Assembly: GCF_018398335.1 (NCBI RefSeq)
Contig: NZ_JAHBRX010000002.1
Location: 1,364,001-1,428,000, forward strand
Origin: Chelatococcus sp. HY11
GTDB lineage: Bacteria; Pseudomonadota; Alphaproteobacteria; Rhizobiales; Beijerinckiaceae
Length of the DNA stretch: 64,000 nt
Reading direction: 5' to 3'
The notes beneath the pieces are model-generated. The model ran no database searches and was not told where the DNA came from. It saw only the letters and a list, made by a program, of their open reading frames with translations. This document shows positions 33,543 through 41,976 of this stretch, one piece after another (the first letter of the stretch is position 1; every line of letters starts with the position of its first letter). A program made the position numbers and the translations under genes.

Positions 33543-34024
33543 GGCCTGGAGTCCTTTTCACGGAGCAACTCGCGCACTGCAGCGACGATGTGCTCGTAGC
33601 CAGTGCAGCGGCAGATGTTTCCCGATAGCGCCTCGCGGATCTCGTCATCGCCCGACAGCGCGTGGTTCCGCAGGATATCGGTGATCGTCATGATGAAGCC
33701 GGGTGTGCAGAAGCCGCACTGCAGGGCGTGATGATCACGGAACGCTTGCTGAACGCGGCCGAGCGCTTCAGCCGTTCCTTGCCCCTCGACCGTCTCGATC
33801 TCTGCGCCATCGGCCTGGATGGCGAGTGTCAGGCAGGAGCGAGCGCTGCGCCCATCCAAGAGGATCGTGCAGGCGCCACAAACGCCATGCTCGCAGCCGA
33901 CATGGGTTCCCGTCAGGCCGAGCTCGTGGCGTAGCATGTCGCTCAGCAGCATGCGGGGCTCGACCGTCACGCTGTGACGAAGCCCGTTGATGGTAATAGT
34001 AATTTTGCGCTGTTCGACGGTCAT
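33539..34024 (-). CDS. Molybdenum hydroxylase [2Fe-2S] subunit (CoxS-like)
   Basis: A 161-residue iron-sulphur subunit. Ferredoxin-type cysteines are in GCEHGVCGACTILLDG and RSC; the second cluster uses CGFCTPG and ICRCTGY. ATG 34024 overlaps the CoxM-like stop by four bases. It partners with the genes for the CoxM- and CoxL-like subunits in the same operon, separately from the hydroxylase of module 1. Confidence 0.95.
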   Translation of the reverse strand: MTVEQRKITITINGLRHSVTVEPRMLLSDMLRHELGLTGTHVGCEHGVCGACTILLDGRSARSCLTLAIQADGAEIETVEGQGTAEALGRVQQAFRDHHALQCGFCTPGFIMTITDILRNHALSGDDEIREALSGNICRCTGYEHIVAAVRELLREKDSRP

Positions 34025-34899
34025 GCCGGCTCCGCCTCCCTGGCGCGCAACCAGGCGTCACCGATCGCCCTTTTGGCGAGCGCTCCCGCAAGATGTCGTC
34101 GGTAGTCGGCCGAAGCATGCAGATCGGTGTTCGGCGATACGGCAGCGCGCAAGCTCTCGACGGCCCGAGCGATCGTCAGGTCGGACAGTTCGTTGCCCTC
34201 GATGACCGTCTCCGCGGTTGGGATGCGGCTCGGCATCTCGCCAAGGCCCATGACTGCAATACGCACATCGCGCGGCCTTCCGTTCTCTCGCCTCATCAGA
34301 ACGGCAACCGCGGCCAGCGCGTAGTCACCATGGCGTCTGGCGAATTCGTGGAACCCGAACCCCATGTTTGGAGGCATGGTCGCGAGGTCGATGGCGGTGA
34401 CGACTTCGTCCGGCTCTAGCGACGTGACAAGCGAACCGGCAAAGAATTCGTTGATGGGGATCATCCGCTTTCCCCGAGTCGAGACGGCATGAATCTCCCC
34501 ATCAAGCATCACGGTCATCATCGGCATCTCGGCGGCCGGATCGGCATGACAGACGCTGCCGCAGAATGTGCCCCGATTTCGCACCGTCAGATGGGCGACA
34601 TGCTTCATCGCCGCAGTGACGACGGGGGCGCGTTGCGCGATCAGGGGATCGCGCGCCGTCATGAAATGGCGCACCAATGCTCCGACGCGGATGCGGGAGC
34701 CGACCAGCTCCACCCGGTCGAGGCCAGCAATCGCGTTGATGTCCACCAGTACCGATGGTTTTACGAGGCGAAAGTTCATCATAGGCATCAGGCTTTGCCC
34801 ACCGGCGATCACCTTGCCGTCACCACCTGCGCCCGCGAGCACTTCAGCGGCATGTGCGACACTCTCGGCCCTGACATAGTCAAACACGGCGGGTTTCAC
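34021..34899 (-). CDS. Molybdenum hydroxylase FAD subunit (CoxM-like)
   Basis: A 292-residue flavoprotein subunit with IAGGQSLMPMMNFRL near 35-48 and RNRGTFCGSVCHADPAAE near 105-122, the two FAD-binding motifs. The longest frame begins at 34968 inside the hydratase gene. I chose GTG 34899, one base after the hydratase stop, with AAGG upstream, because the family sequence begins there (KPAVFDYVRAESV). It links the iron-sulphur subunit to the electron acceptor. Confidence 0.9.
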   Translation of the reverse strand: MKPAVFDYVRAESVAHAAEVLAGAGGDGKVIAGGQSLMPMMNFRLVKPSVLVDINAIAGLDRVELVGSRIRVGALVRHFMTARDPLIAQRAPVVTAAMKHVAHLTVRNRGTFCGSVCHADPAAEMPMMTVMLDGEIHAVSTRGKRMIPINEFFAGSLVTSLEPDEVVTAIDLATMPPNMGFGFHEFARRHGDYALAAVAVLMRRENGRPRDVRIAVMGLGEMPSRIPTAETVIEGNELSDLTIARAVESLRAAVSPNTDLHASADYRRHLAGALAKRAIGDAWLRAREAEPA

Positions 34900-34900
34900 G

Positions 34901-35683
34901 TCAGCGGCCTTGAAACCGTGGCGCGCGCTTTTGCGAGAATGCGGCGCGGCCTTCCTTATAATCAGCACTGTTTAGGGCCTGGAGGATGTGGGTCTCGGCA
35001 GCGTCGGCGTCGAACGGCTTATCCGTCGTGGCGAGGCCATTTAGAATGGCTTTGGCTCCAGCGATCGAGAGAGGAGCCAAATCCGAGAAGTCATCGAGAA
35101 GCGTTTTTGCGCCCGCGAGCGGGTCCTCGACGATCCCTTGCGCGAAGCCGATCCGCAAAGCGTGATCAGCATTGAAAGGTTGCGCGGAGAAGAAGATGCG
35201 CTTTGCTTCTGCAAGGCCGACCAATCCGAGCAGTCGAGCGGTGCCTTTCACGCCATAAACGATGGAAAGCTTGGCAGCTGGGATCGCCATCCGCGCGTTG
35301 GCGGAAATGATTCGGAAATCGCAGGCCATAGCGAGATTGCAAGCGCCACCGTAACAATGCCCCTGAATGGCTGCGACGACCGGCCGGCCTAGCGCGGCTA
35401 TGGCGTCGCAGGCTGCATCAACCGCGACCTCGTAGGCGATCCCCTGTTCGGTCGAGGCCCGGGTCTGTTCGAAGTCGCCAATATCGGCGCCAGCGGAGAA
35501 GGTCGAGCCCGCACCGGTGAGGATAACGCCCCGCAAGGTCGGGTCTCGACCGAAATCGGTAAATATATCCGCGAGCGCCTGCCACATCGCGAAAGTGATG
35601 GCGTTCTTCCGCGTTGGGCGGTTGAGGGTAAGGGTCGCGATCGTTCCTTCACGCGACAGGTCGATGCCGTTGGTGACCATCAT
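34901..35683 (-). CDS. Enoyl-CoA hydratase/isomerase family protein
   Basis: A 260-residue crotonase-fold protein. The oxyanion-hole strands are in STFSAGADIGDF and HCYGGACNLAMACD; the position of the second catalytic glutamate of true hydratases is not clearly kept, so it could be an isomerase, hydrolase or lyase. It acts on a CoA thioester, presumably the product of the ligase in this operon. ATG 35683 overlaps the thioesterase stop by four bases. Confidence 0.9.
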   Translation of the reverse strand: MMVTNGIDLSREGTIATLTLNRPTRKNAITFAMWQALADIFTDFGRDPTLRGVILTGAGSTFSAGADIGDFEQTRASTEQGIAYEVAVDAACDAIAALGRPVVAAIQGHCYGGACNLAMACDFRIISANARMAIPAAKLSIVYGVKGTARLLGLVGLAEAKRIFFSAQPFNADHALRIGFAQGIVEDPLAGAKTLLDDFSDLAPLSIAGAKAILNGLATTDKPFDADAAETHILQALNSADYKEGRAAFSQKRAPRFQGR

Positions 35684-36159
35684 ATGCGTTCGGTCCGTAA
35701 GGTTTGAAGGAAGATGCGCAGTGCCTCCGGCAGCGCGGTGGGCCGCCGGCTCTGGCTATCGACATAGACATGGACGAAATATCCTTCGGCCGCAGCGAGC
35801 TCCTCGTTGCTCGCGAACAGGCCGATCTCGTAGCGGACGCTAGAGCGGCCCAGGTGGGCGACCCGTAGCATCGCGGTGACATTTTCGGGGAAGGAAAGCG
35901 GTGCGTGATAGCGGCAGCCCGTCTCGGCTACCAGGCCGATCACATTGCTCGAAGCGGGATCGAGGAGCCCACGCTCGATCAGTTCCGCGTTCACCGCTGT
36001 GTCGAAGAAGGAGTAGTAAACAACGTTGTTGACGTGGCCGTAGACGTCATTGTCCATCCAGCGTGTCGGAATGGATCGCGACAGCACATAATTCTGGCGA
36101 CACCCGCGCGCGGGGCGATCGGACCCGGTGTTTGGGGCATTGGTTTGTGGCTTCGCCAT
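35680..36159 (-). CDS. Acyl-CoA thioesterase, 4HBT hotdog family
   Basis: A 159-residue hotdog-fold protein with the 4-hydroxybenzoyl-CoA thioesterase-type active site RWMDNDVYGHVNNVVYYSFFD, in which the second aspartate and the helix-starting histidine are the usual catalytic group. It hydrolyses an acyl- or aroyl-CoA. It is first in the eight-gene leftward operon that runs to the acyl-CoA ligase, preceded by GGAGGAG. A hydrolase and a ligase in one operon suggests release of CoA after chain shortening, or proofreading. Confidence 0.9.
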   Translation of the reverse strand: MAKPQTNAPNTGSDRPARGCRQNYVLSRSIPTRWMDNDVYGHVNNVVYYSFFDTAVNAELIERGLLDPASSNVIGLVAETGCRYHAPLSFPENVTAMLRVAHLGRSSVRYEIGLFASNEELAAAEGYFVHVYVDSQSRRPTALPEALRIFLQTLRTERI

Positions 36160-36179
36160 CGTCTCCTCCTAGTGACTTG

Positions 36180-36191
36180 CATTATTAGACT
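36180..36191. promoter_or_regulatory. Candidate HxlR site upstream of the thioesterase operon
   Basis: Reads AGTCTAATAATG on the minus strand, matching AGTCTAGTTATG at 25581 in ten of twelve positions. It lies about 20 bases upstream of the thioesterase start, with a second TTAG element (TTAGGAC) following on the plus strand. By-eye evidence only. Confidence 0.35.
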
Positions 36192-36266
36192 GTGTTAGGA
36201 CATGTCAAGGCACTCGGCGCTGGGGTGAGCGAACCAGGCCGGCGCGGCTCAACAGGAGGACGTGCA

Positions 36267-36544
36267 ATGAAGGCAACGGAAAGTAATGGGCTGCAAGAAA
36301 TCCTCAAGGATCCCACCCCATTCCCAGAAGCAAATCTTGTTGGTAACGCGCGCATCGGCACCAGCGGGCGCGACGTGATCGCAGTGACGAACCCTGCGAC
36401 AGAGACGATGATCAGGCTGCCGTCGCTGCGCCGCATCGAAGTCGCGCCCTTGGCGGCGTCGGGTCAACTGGTCTCGGTCGAGAAGGCTCGAAATACGGTA
36501 TCGGGGACTATCTCGAAATCAAATACCTCTGCCTCGGCGGTGTA
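36267..36544 (+). pseudogene. Aldehyde dehydrogenase scar (succinate-semialdehyde dehydrogenase type)
   Basis: The open frame from ATG 36267 has a strong AGGAGGA site and encodes about 50 residues that match the N-terminus of GabD-type dehydrogenases (LKDPTPFPEANL and [13 protein letters not shown]). It then jumps directly to the extreme C-terminus of the same family. That part is in another frame: read one base shifted it gives [20 protein letters not shown] and YLCLGGV. So about 400 internal codons are deleted and a one-base loss lies in the CCCTTGGCGGC stretch. The C-terminal frame runs on in frame into the CoxG-like gene. A relic, not a functional enzyme. Confidence 0.8.
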
Positions 36545-36577
36545 AGGCAAGCCAACTCGAGCCCTGGGAGAAATGCC

Positions 36578-37438
36578 ATGGACATGTCCGGAGAACAACG
36601 CATCGAGGCACCGCGCGACGTGGTCTGGGCCGCGTTGAACGACCCCCAGATACTGCGGAAATGCATCCCCGGCTGCCAGAAACTTGACAAGTTTTCCGAT
36701 ACGGAGATGGCTGCGATAGCCGTTATCAAAGTCGGCCCGATTTCAGCGAAGTTCCAGGGCGCGGTCACGTTGTCCGACCTCGATCCACCTAACGGTTACC
36801 GTATCATCGGCGAGGGGCAGGGGGGCGTCGCAGGCTTCGCTAAAGGATCCGCCGAGGTCCGCCTGACTGCTGATGGGGAAGCAACGATCCTGCGTTATTC
36901 GGTATCGGCTCAGATCGGAGGGAAGCTATCGCAGTTGGGCGGCCGTCTCATCGACGCGACGGCCCGCAAGATGTCCGATGCCTTTTTCAAGCGCTTCGCC
37001 GATGAAATTGCAGCTGGTACCGCCGCTCCACAGCCTGCCGGGCAAGCGATCGCGGGAACGGCCCGGACCGCCTCGCTGCCGGCCGGAGCGGTGGCGCCAT
37101 CCGCGGATGATTGGCGGCGTCCGGAAACCTCGCCCGAATTTCCAACCGCTGCGCCTCCCGCGGCGACGTCCTGGATGGCATGGCTGAACATTGCGGTCCT
37201 GACGGCGGCGATCATCGCTATCGCGGGAACCTTGCTGGTCGGCGGAGCTGGCCGGCCGCCGCTCGCGACATCGATGGTCAGTTCAACTGCGGAACTCTCA
37301 TCTATAGTCCTGCTCTTCTTGATATTGGCTGTCGGATATCTCGCCGGAAGGCAGCACGAAGCCTCGCGGGCAAGCTTCTCCGACCGGCAGCTGCTCCTCG
37401 CGTTGCTCTCGCGGCGCGGAGGAACGCCGGAGCTTTGA
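36578..37438 (+). CDS. CoxG-like SRPBCC protein with C-terminal membrane anchor
   Basis: A 286-residue protein. Residues 1-150 form a CoxG/SRPBCC domain ([15 protein letters not shown] and IPGCQKL near the start, FKGS-like [11 protein letters not shown] in the middle). A Pro/Ala-rich linker (about 150-195) leads to two hydrophobic segments (about 197-220 and 235-257). CoxG is known to help anchor molybdenum hydroxylases of the CoxLMS family to the membrane and pass electrons to quinone. It diverges from the eight-gene operon encoding such an enzyme, so it most likely serves that hydroxylase. Its frame continues upstream into the aldehyde dehydrogenase scar, but ATG 36578 has GGGAG before it. 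Confidence 0.85.
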   Translation: MDMSGEQRIEAPRDVVWAALNDPQILRKCIPGCQKLDKFSDTEMAAIAVIKVGPISAKFQGAVTLSDLDPPNGYRIIGEGQGGVAGFAKGSAEVRLTADGEATILRYSVSAQIGGKLSQLGGRLIDATARKMSDAFFKRFADEIAAGTAAPQPAGQAIAGTARTASLPAGAVAPSADDWRRPETSPEFPTAAPPAATSWMAWLNIAVLTAAIIAIAGTLLVGGAGRPPLATSMVSSTAELSSIVLLFLILAVGYLAGRQHEASRASFSDRQLLLALLSRRGGTPEL

Positions 37439-37853
37439 CAAGATGGCCTGCCGAGAGCATCTGCCGCGCCGCGGTAAACTATGGAACCTGCAGAACGGTT
37501 GACCACTTTTGATGACCAGGTCGTCGATTTCGCTCTTGAGCGAATGCTGGCCAGTGAGCGGGCGCGTTATTCTTTGGAAGAATCGAGGGTTCATTGCCTC
37601 ATCCGCTTGGCGCTCAGATAGCGTGAGTGCCGACTGGGGGCGTCAATTACGACCTTGTTCCAAAGGCTGATGGCCTTGGCCATGACGAGCTTAAGCTCAA
37701 GGAATTCCAAAGTCTCAGGCGCGCCCGGATCGGTCTGCGACAAGGCGGGCGGCCTGGCTTGTCCGGGCTCGCCTAATCTTGTGAATGATGAGGCTCACGT
37801 TGTTGCCCACATTATCGATAGATAGGTGATTTTCCTTCGTCCCGTGCACCAAC
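37439..37853. other. Intergenic gap between modules 2 and 3
   Basis: 415 bases with no firmly supported gene. A 46-codon frame (ATG 37481 to stop 37621), rich in Glu/Arg and predicted helical, is present but has a poor ribosome-binding site and no known relative, so I do not call it. The right end holds the first TetR-type palindrome (37811). With the dehydrogenase scar to its left, this looks like a remodelled junction. Confidence 0.45.
37811..37826. promoter_or_regulatory. Putative TetR operator, copy 1
   Basis: ATTATCGATAGATAGG, matching 11 of the 14 defined positions of CCTATCG-N2-CGATAGG. It is 60 bases upstream of the acyl-CoA dehydrogenase start. A perfect left half-site with a poor right half (CCTATCGATGG) follows at 37858, so there may be two sites in this promoter. 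Confidence 0.55.
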
Positions 37854-37886
37854 TTGTCCTATCGATGGTCGCGACTGGTGCAGGAT

Positions 37887-39050
37887 ATGGATTTCGCTCT
37901 TTCTCAAGAACATGCCGCATTTCGAGATACTGTTCGCCGCTGGGTCGATGCCGAAATGCCGAAATCCCTGGCACGGGAGCTGGAGCGTGACGAGGGCCAT
38001 TATCCTTTTGAGCTGTGGGATAAATTTACGGAAGCTGGCTTCCACGGCCTCGGCATTGATGAAGAATATGGCGGTTTGGGCGGAGATGTGCTCATGCAGG
38101 CCATCTTCGCACGTGAGGTATCACGGTCGCTCGCGGGGCTGCTGCTCGTCTGGATGCCCACGTCATTCGCCGGCGCGAAGTCAATCGGTGTCTACGGCAC
38201 GCCGGAGCAGAAGCGCGACTTTCTTCCCAGGATCGCGGCGGGGGATTGCCGGGTTTCGATCGGGTTCACCGAGCCCGGCGGCGGCACGGATGTGCTGGGC
38301 GCGCTCAAGACCTTCGCGGAACGGACGGAGGGCGGCTGGATCATCAATGGCGAAAAGACATGGTGCACCGGCGCGCATGTCGCGGACTACATCCTGCTTC
38401 TCGCACGCACCAACAAGGACGTGGAAAAGCGCCATCACGGCGTGACGCTGTTCTTTCTGCCTGCGAAGAGCCCGGGGGTCAGCACCAGCCTGCTGCCGAA
38501 GCTCGGCATGCGATCGATCGGTTCATGCTCGGTCACGCTGCAGGATGTATTTGTTCCCGACAATCTGGTTCTAGGGGAGCCAGGTAATGCCTGGTATATG
38601 CTTTTGCCCACGCTCAACAACGAGCGAATACTCGTCGGCGCTCAATGTCTCGGCACTATCGATGCTGTCCTGGAAGACGCTGTCGACTACGCGAAGACGC
38701 GCAAGGCCTTTGGTCGGCCGATCGGTCAGTTCCAGGCGATACAGCATTACATCGCCGACATCGCAACCTGGCAGCAGCAGACCGAACTGATGCTGTACTA
38801 TACGGCCTGGCTGCAGACCAACAACATGCCCTGCGGCCAGCAGGCCAACATGCTGAAAATGATGGCGTCTGAGGCCGTCGGTCGCGCGGCGGACCTCGGC
38901 ATCCAGATCCTCGGCGGCATGGGATATTCCGCGGAGACCGACATGCAGCGCTATTGGCGCGACCACCGCATTCTCCGCATTTCCCCCATCAGCAATGAAA
39001 TGGTCCGCAATTCAATAGCCGAGAGCCTTGGTCTGCCGAGGTCTTTCTAA
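37887..39050 (+). CDS. Acyl-CoA dehydrogenase, copy 1
   Basis: A 387-residue FAD enzyme that introduces a double bond into an acyl-CoA. It is a close paralogue of the one at 61221-62384; from that alignment I start at ATG 37887 (MDFALSQEHAAFRD) rather than 37854, and both genes are then exactly the same length. FAD-site features include GFTEPGGGTD and the C-terminal QILGGMGYSAETDMQRYWRD. The MCAD-type catalytic Glu position reads SPIS, but the Glu in LNNERI matches the alternative base used by isovaleryl- and long-chain acyl-CoA dehydrogenases. First gene of a four-gene operon with VOC, SnoaL-like and ligase genes. Confidence 0.93.
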   Translation: MDFALSQEHAAFRDTVRRWVDAEMPKSLARELERDEGHYPFELWDKFTEAGFHGLGIDEEYGGLGGDVLMQAIFAREVSRSLAGLLLVWMPTSFAGAKSIGVYGTPEQKRDFLPRIAAGDCRVSIGFTEPGGGTDVLGALKTFAERTEGGWIINGEKTWCTGAHVADYILLLARTNKDVEKRHHGVTLFFLPAKSPGVSTSLLPKLGMRSIGSCSVTLQDVFVPDNLVLGEPGNAWYMLLPTLNNERILVGAQCLGTIDAVLEDAVDYAKTRKAFGRPIGQFQAIQHYIADIATWQQQTELMLYYTAWLQTNNMPCGQQANMLKMMASEAVGRAADLGIQILGGMGYSAETDMQRYWRDHRILRISPISNEMVRNSIAESLGLPRSF

Positions 39051-39078
39051 GACAGCGTAATTACTATCGGAGATCGTT

Positions 39079-39570
39079 ATGGCATCCGGCCCCTTTGCTC
39101 ATGTCTGCCTTCTTGTTCATGATCTTGACGCCGCCATCGCAGACTGGACCAAAATTCTCGAGGTCCTGGATCCGCGGCAGCTTGAAAGGCCCATCGTCAA
39201 ATATGACTCCTTTGGAGGGGGCGAGGATGCGGGGCTTCGCTGGGCCTGTTTCGTCGCTAATCACGGCACCGAAATCCAGCTGATGGAGCCTGCTCCCGGA
39301 ACGCCGCTGTTCGAACGGCTGCAGCAGCGCGGCGAACATGTGCATCACCTTTGCTTTACCACCGACAACGTGCCCGGCGCGCTTGAAGAACTCGAGGCGA
39401 AGGGCATCAAGCTGCCAACCAAGCAGCTGTTTTACGGTGAGGAGGAGGAGTGGCAGAAGTGGGGCTGGGCATCAGCCAAAAGTGCCCACGGCGTGCTGAT
39501 CGAGATTGCCTCGCCTTACGAGGCCCACGGCGACGGCCGCTGGCATCCGGCGGGGAGCGCCAAGACGTGA
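39079..39570 (+). CDS. VOC (glyoxalase) family protein
   Basis: A 163-residue protein with two beta-alpha-beta-beta-beta modules of the vicinal oxygen chelate family. Likely metal ligands are His8 (FAHVCLLVHD), a mid-sequence glutamate/glutamine (EIQLME), a histidine in HVHHLCFTTD and a C-terminal glutamate (VLIEIASP). The ligand spacing resembles methylmalonyl-CoA epimerase, so an epimerase or isomerase acting on a CoA thioester is possible. Second in the operon, 28 bases after the acyl-CoA dehydrogenase gene. Confidence 0.85.
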   Translation: MASGPFAHVCLLVHDLDAAIADWTKILEVLDPRQLERPIVKYDSFGGGEDAGLRWACFVANHGTEIQLMEPAPGTPLFERLQQRGEHVHHLCFTTDNVPGALEELEAKGIKLPTKQLFYGEEEEWQKWGWASAKSAHGVLIEIASPYEAHGDGRWHPAGSAKT

Positions 39571-39675
39571 AAGGATGCGGCTTCGCAGCATGTGCGACCG
39601 CAGCCTGCGGTTGATGATCCGGCGGTCGCCGACCGTTCGGATGGATCGCCGGGTTCAATATGGGAGGAAGAAGAC

Positions 39676-40095
39676 GTGCAGGACCTGGATCTCCTCATGG
39701 CGGAGCGCGCATGCGAGCGCCTCATGATCGACTATTGCGAGTGCGTGGACACGCGTGACTTCGACAAGCTCGTTGGGCTTTTTGCGCGCGACGGCGTGCT
39801 CAAGAGGCCTGATGGGGAATTCGCGGGTCATGCCGCGATCGCTGCTTTCTTTGCCAAGTTGACGACCGATCCCCTCATCCACGTGTGCAGCAACATGCTC
39901 ATCCATATCGAAAGCCCGTATTCCGGCCACGCGACATCATACGTCACGGTCTTCCGCAGCTACGGTGAGAATGCCGACGGACTGCCCAAGCTTGAGGCGC
40001 CCTATGCGGTGGCCAAGTACGTAGACCGCTTCACGGTCGAGGAGGGCGCGTGGAAGATCGCCTTCCGTGACACGATCTTCGCCGCCAAGATATAG
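39676..40095 (+). CDS. SnoaL-like (NTF2 fold) protein
   Basis: A 139-residue small protein of the SnoaL-like nuclear transport factor 2 fold, recognisable by DYCECVDTRDFDKLVGLFARDGVL and a C-terminal VDRFTVEEGAWKIAFR. Members are cyclases, dehydratases, isomerases or non-catalytic. The frame is open to 39592, but GTG 39676 has GGGAGGA at the right distance and starts just before the conserved part. Third in the operon, two bases before the ligase gene. Its reaction cannot be assigned. Confidence 0.82.
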   Translation: MQDLDLLMAERACERLMIDYCECVDTRDFDKLVGLFARDGVLKRPDGEFAGHAAIAAFFAKLTTDPLIHVCSNMLIHIESPYSGHATSYVTVFRSYGENADGLPKLEAPYAVAKYVDRFTVEEGAWKIAFRDTIFAAKI

Positions 40096-40097
40096 CC

Positions 40098-41777
40098 ATG
40101 CCTATGCATGAGACCTCACGCGCCGCGCCCCGCACCGTCGGGCATTCCATTCTGGACGCGGCGGAACGCTGGCCCGAGCGAACGGCATTCATTCTGGCGG
40201 ACCGCTCTGCGAGCTACGCCGAGTTCGCCCGACAGACGGAGACGGCCGCGCGCGGGCTGCTCGCGCTCGGCATAGAGCCCGGCGAGCATGTCGGCGTGCT
40301 GATGCCGAACAGCTGGGACTACGCGGTACTGGTCGGCGCGATCAATATGGTGGGCGCAGCCGCGGTTGTGCTCAATGCGCGTTATCGCGGCGAAGATTTG
40401 CGGTTCGTCGTCGAGCATGCTGACATAACCGTGCTGTTCACGACGGGCAGCGGCCACCCGCATATCGACCTGCGTGCCTTGCTTTGTGCTGAGTTTCCGG
40501 AACTCGGGACTTGGCGTCACGGCGAGCCACTTGCGGTCGCAGCGGCGCCGAAGCTGCGCGCGGTATTTCACTTCCAAGCGCCCGAGGAAGGCGCGTGGCC
40601 GACAGAGCGCGTGTTCTTGTCCGGCGCGGCGACGGTGTCCGCCGAATTCCTGGCGGGACGTGTCGCCGCCGTCAGCCCCGATGATACGGCGTTGGTCGTA
40701 TTCTCGTCGGGGACGACGGCGCAGCCGAAAGCCTGCCTGATCAGCCACAGGACGCTGAACGACGTCGCCGGCGCCGTGGCGGCACGTTTGGGCCTGGTGC
40801 AGGATGATGTGTTCTGGGACCCACTGCCGTTCTATCACATGTCCTCGCACCTTCCTTTGAACGCCTGCCGGCAGGTCGGCGCAACCTATCTCTGTCAGAC
40901 CCATTTCGATGCCGGTGAGGCGCTGCGGGAAATGGAGGCCTGGGGCGCGACGATATGCTATCCTGCTTTCCCGACCTTGACTGCGGCGATCATCGATCAC
41001 CCCGACTTCGCGCATCGTGATCTCTCCCGCCTCCGCCTCATGCTGAACGTCGGTCCGCCAGAGTTATTGCGCAAATTCGCCGCCGCATTGCCGCAGGCAA
41101 CGCAGATTGCGTGCTTCGGCCTGACCGAGGGAGGCGGCATCAGCGTCTTGTCGAGCCCCGAGGAAACGCTCGAACAGCGCGTGACGCGGGTGGGCCGGCC
41201 ACTCGCCGTGCACGCCTTGCGTATCGTTGATCCAGAGACGCTGAAGGACGTTCCCGCTGGCACGCGCGGAGAAATACTGGTCAGTGGATCGATATTCTCC
41301 GGCTACTACAAGGATGCTGAACAGACCGACAAGACGCTGGGCGCAGACGGCTGGCTGAGGACGGGCGACGCCGGATGGCTGGATCCGGATGGGCTTCTCG
41401 TTTACGCTGGCCGGTTCAAGGACATGCTCAAGATTGGCGGCGAGAATGTCGCGGCCGTCGAGATCGAGAGCTTTCTGGCGAAGCATCCCAAAGTGAAAAT
41501 GACGCAAGTCGTCCCCGTGGCGGACGAGCGGCTCGTTGAAGTCGCGGCCGCGTTTGTCGAGCTCAAGTCGGGTGAGGCGATGACCGCGGACGAGCTCATC
41601 GCCTACTGTGCAGGCCGCATCGCGAGTTACAAGATTCCCCGTTACGTGCGCTTCGTGACCGAATGGCCGATGAGCGCGACGAAGATTCAGAAGTTCAAGC
41701 TTCTTGAGGGTTTCTCACCGACCGGCAAGATCGACGTGGCCGGCTTCCCGCGGAGGCAGTCGGGGACCTCGACGTAA
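40098..41777 (+). CDS. AMP-forming acyl-CoA synthetase
   Basis: A 559-residue adenylate-forming ligase. P-loop VFSSGTTAQPKA, the FGLTEGGG motif, WLRTGDAGWLD, RFKDMLKIGGENV and the C-terminal catalytic lysine in ATKIQKFKL are all present. It activates the carboxylic acid substrate of module 3 with ATP and CoA so that the acyl-CoA dehydrogenase in the same operon can act. It begins two bases after the SnoaL-like stop; the ATG two codons downstream is an alternative. Related to the ligase cut by the right end of the window. Confidence 0.93.
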   Translation: MPMHETSRAAPRTVGHSILDAAERWPERTAFILADRSASYAEFARQTETAARGLLALGIEPGEHVGVLMPNSWDYAVLVGAINMVGAAAVVLNARYRGEDLRFVVEHADITVLFTTGSGHPHIDLRALLCAEFPELGTWRHGEPLAVAAAPKLRAVFHFQAPEEGAWPTERVFLSGAATVSAEFLAGRVAAVSPDDTALVVFSSGTTAQPKACLISHRTLNDVAGAVAARLGLVQDDVFWDPLPFYHMSSHLPLNACRQVGATYLCQTHFDAGEALREMEAWGATICYPAFPTLTAAIIDHPDFAHRDLSRLRLMLNVGPPELLRKFAAALPQATQIACFGLTEGGGISVLSSPEETLEQRVTRVGRPLAVHALRIVDPETLKDVPAGTRGEILVSGSIFSGYYKDAEQTDKTLGADGWLRTGDAGWLDPDGLLVYAGRFKDMLKIGGENVAAVEIESFLAKHPKVKMTQVVPVADERLVEVAAAFVELKSGEAMTADELIAYCAGRIASYKIPRYVRFVTEWPMSATKIQKFKLLEGFSPTGKIDVAGFPRRQSGTST

Positions 41778-41899
41778 CGCCGCCGGGATCATCGGCTTTG
41801 GTGCCGGTGCTCGCTGATCGGCCGATTGCCGTGAAGGCGCGAGCCGATCGGTCATGCACAACAGTGCGTCCTCGACAGTCATTGCAATACGGCGGGAAG

Positions 41900-41953
41900 C
41901 CTATCTTCCGGCAGGAGCCACCGCGTGCCGGACGTGTACGATCTATAGATAGA
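41900..41953. promoter_or_regulatory. Putative TetR operators, copies 2a and 2b
   Basis: Two imperfect matches to CCTATCG-N2-CGATAGG upstream of the binding-protein gene: CCTATCTTCCGGCAGG at 41900-41915 (11 of 14 positions) and ACGATCTATAGATAGA at 41938-41953 (9 of 14). They lie 24-77 bases before the start codon. The rest of the 41778-41976 gap shows no gene. Confidence 0.4.
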
Positions 41954-41976
41954 AGTCTTGGAGGGGAGGAGGAATT

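Noticed and set aside
30388-34899. True aerobic CO dehydrogenase (coxMSL)
   Set aside because: The active-site loop is PYRGVGR rather than AYRCSFR, the gene order is interrupted by a lactonase, and no CoxDEF genes are present.
37481-37621. 46-codon charged ORF in the gap before module 3
   Set aside because: Weak ribosome-binding site, no known relative and a short length; kept only as a remark in the gap entry.
39064-39079. CTATCGGAGATCG before the VOC gene as a further TetR operator
   Set aside because: Only the left half matches, and the gene lies inside an operon that already has an upstream site.
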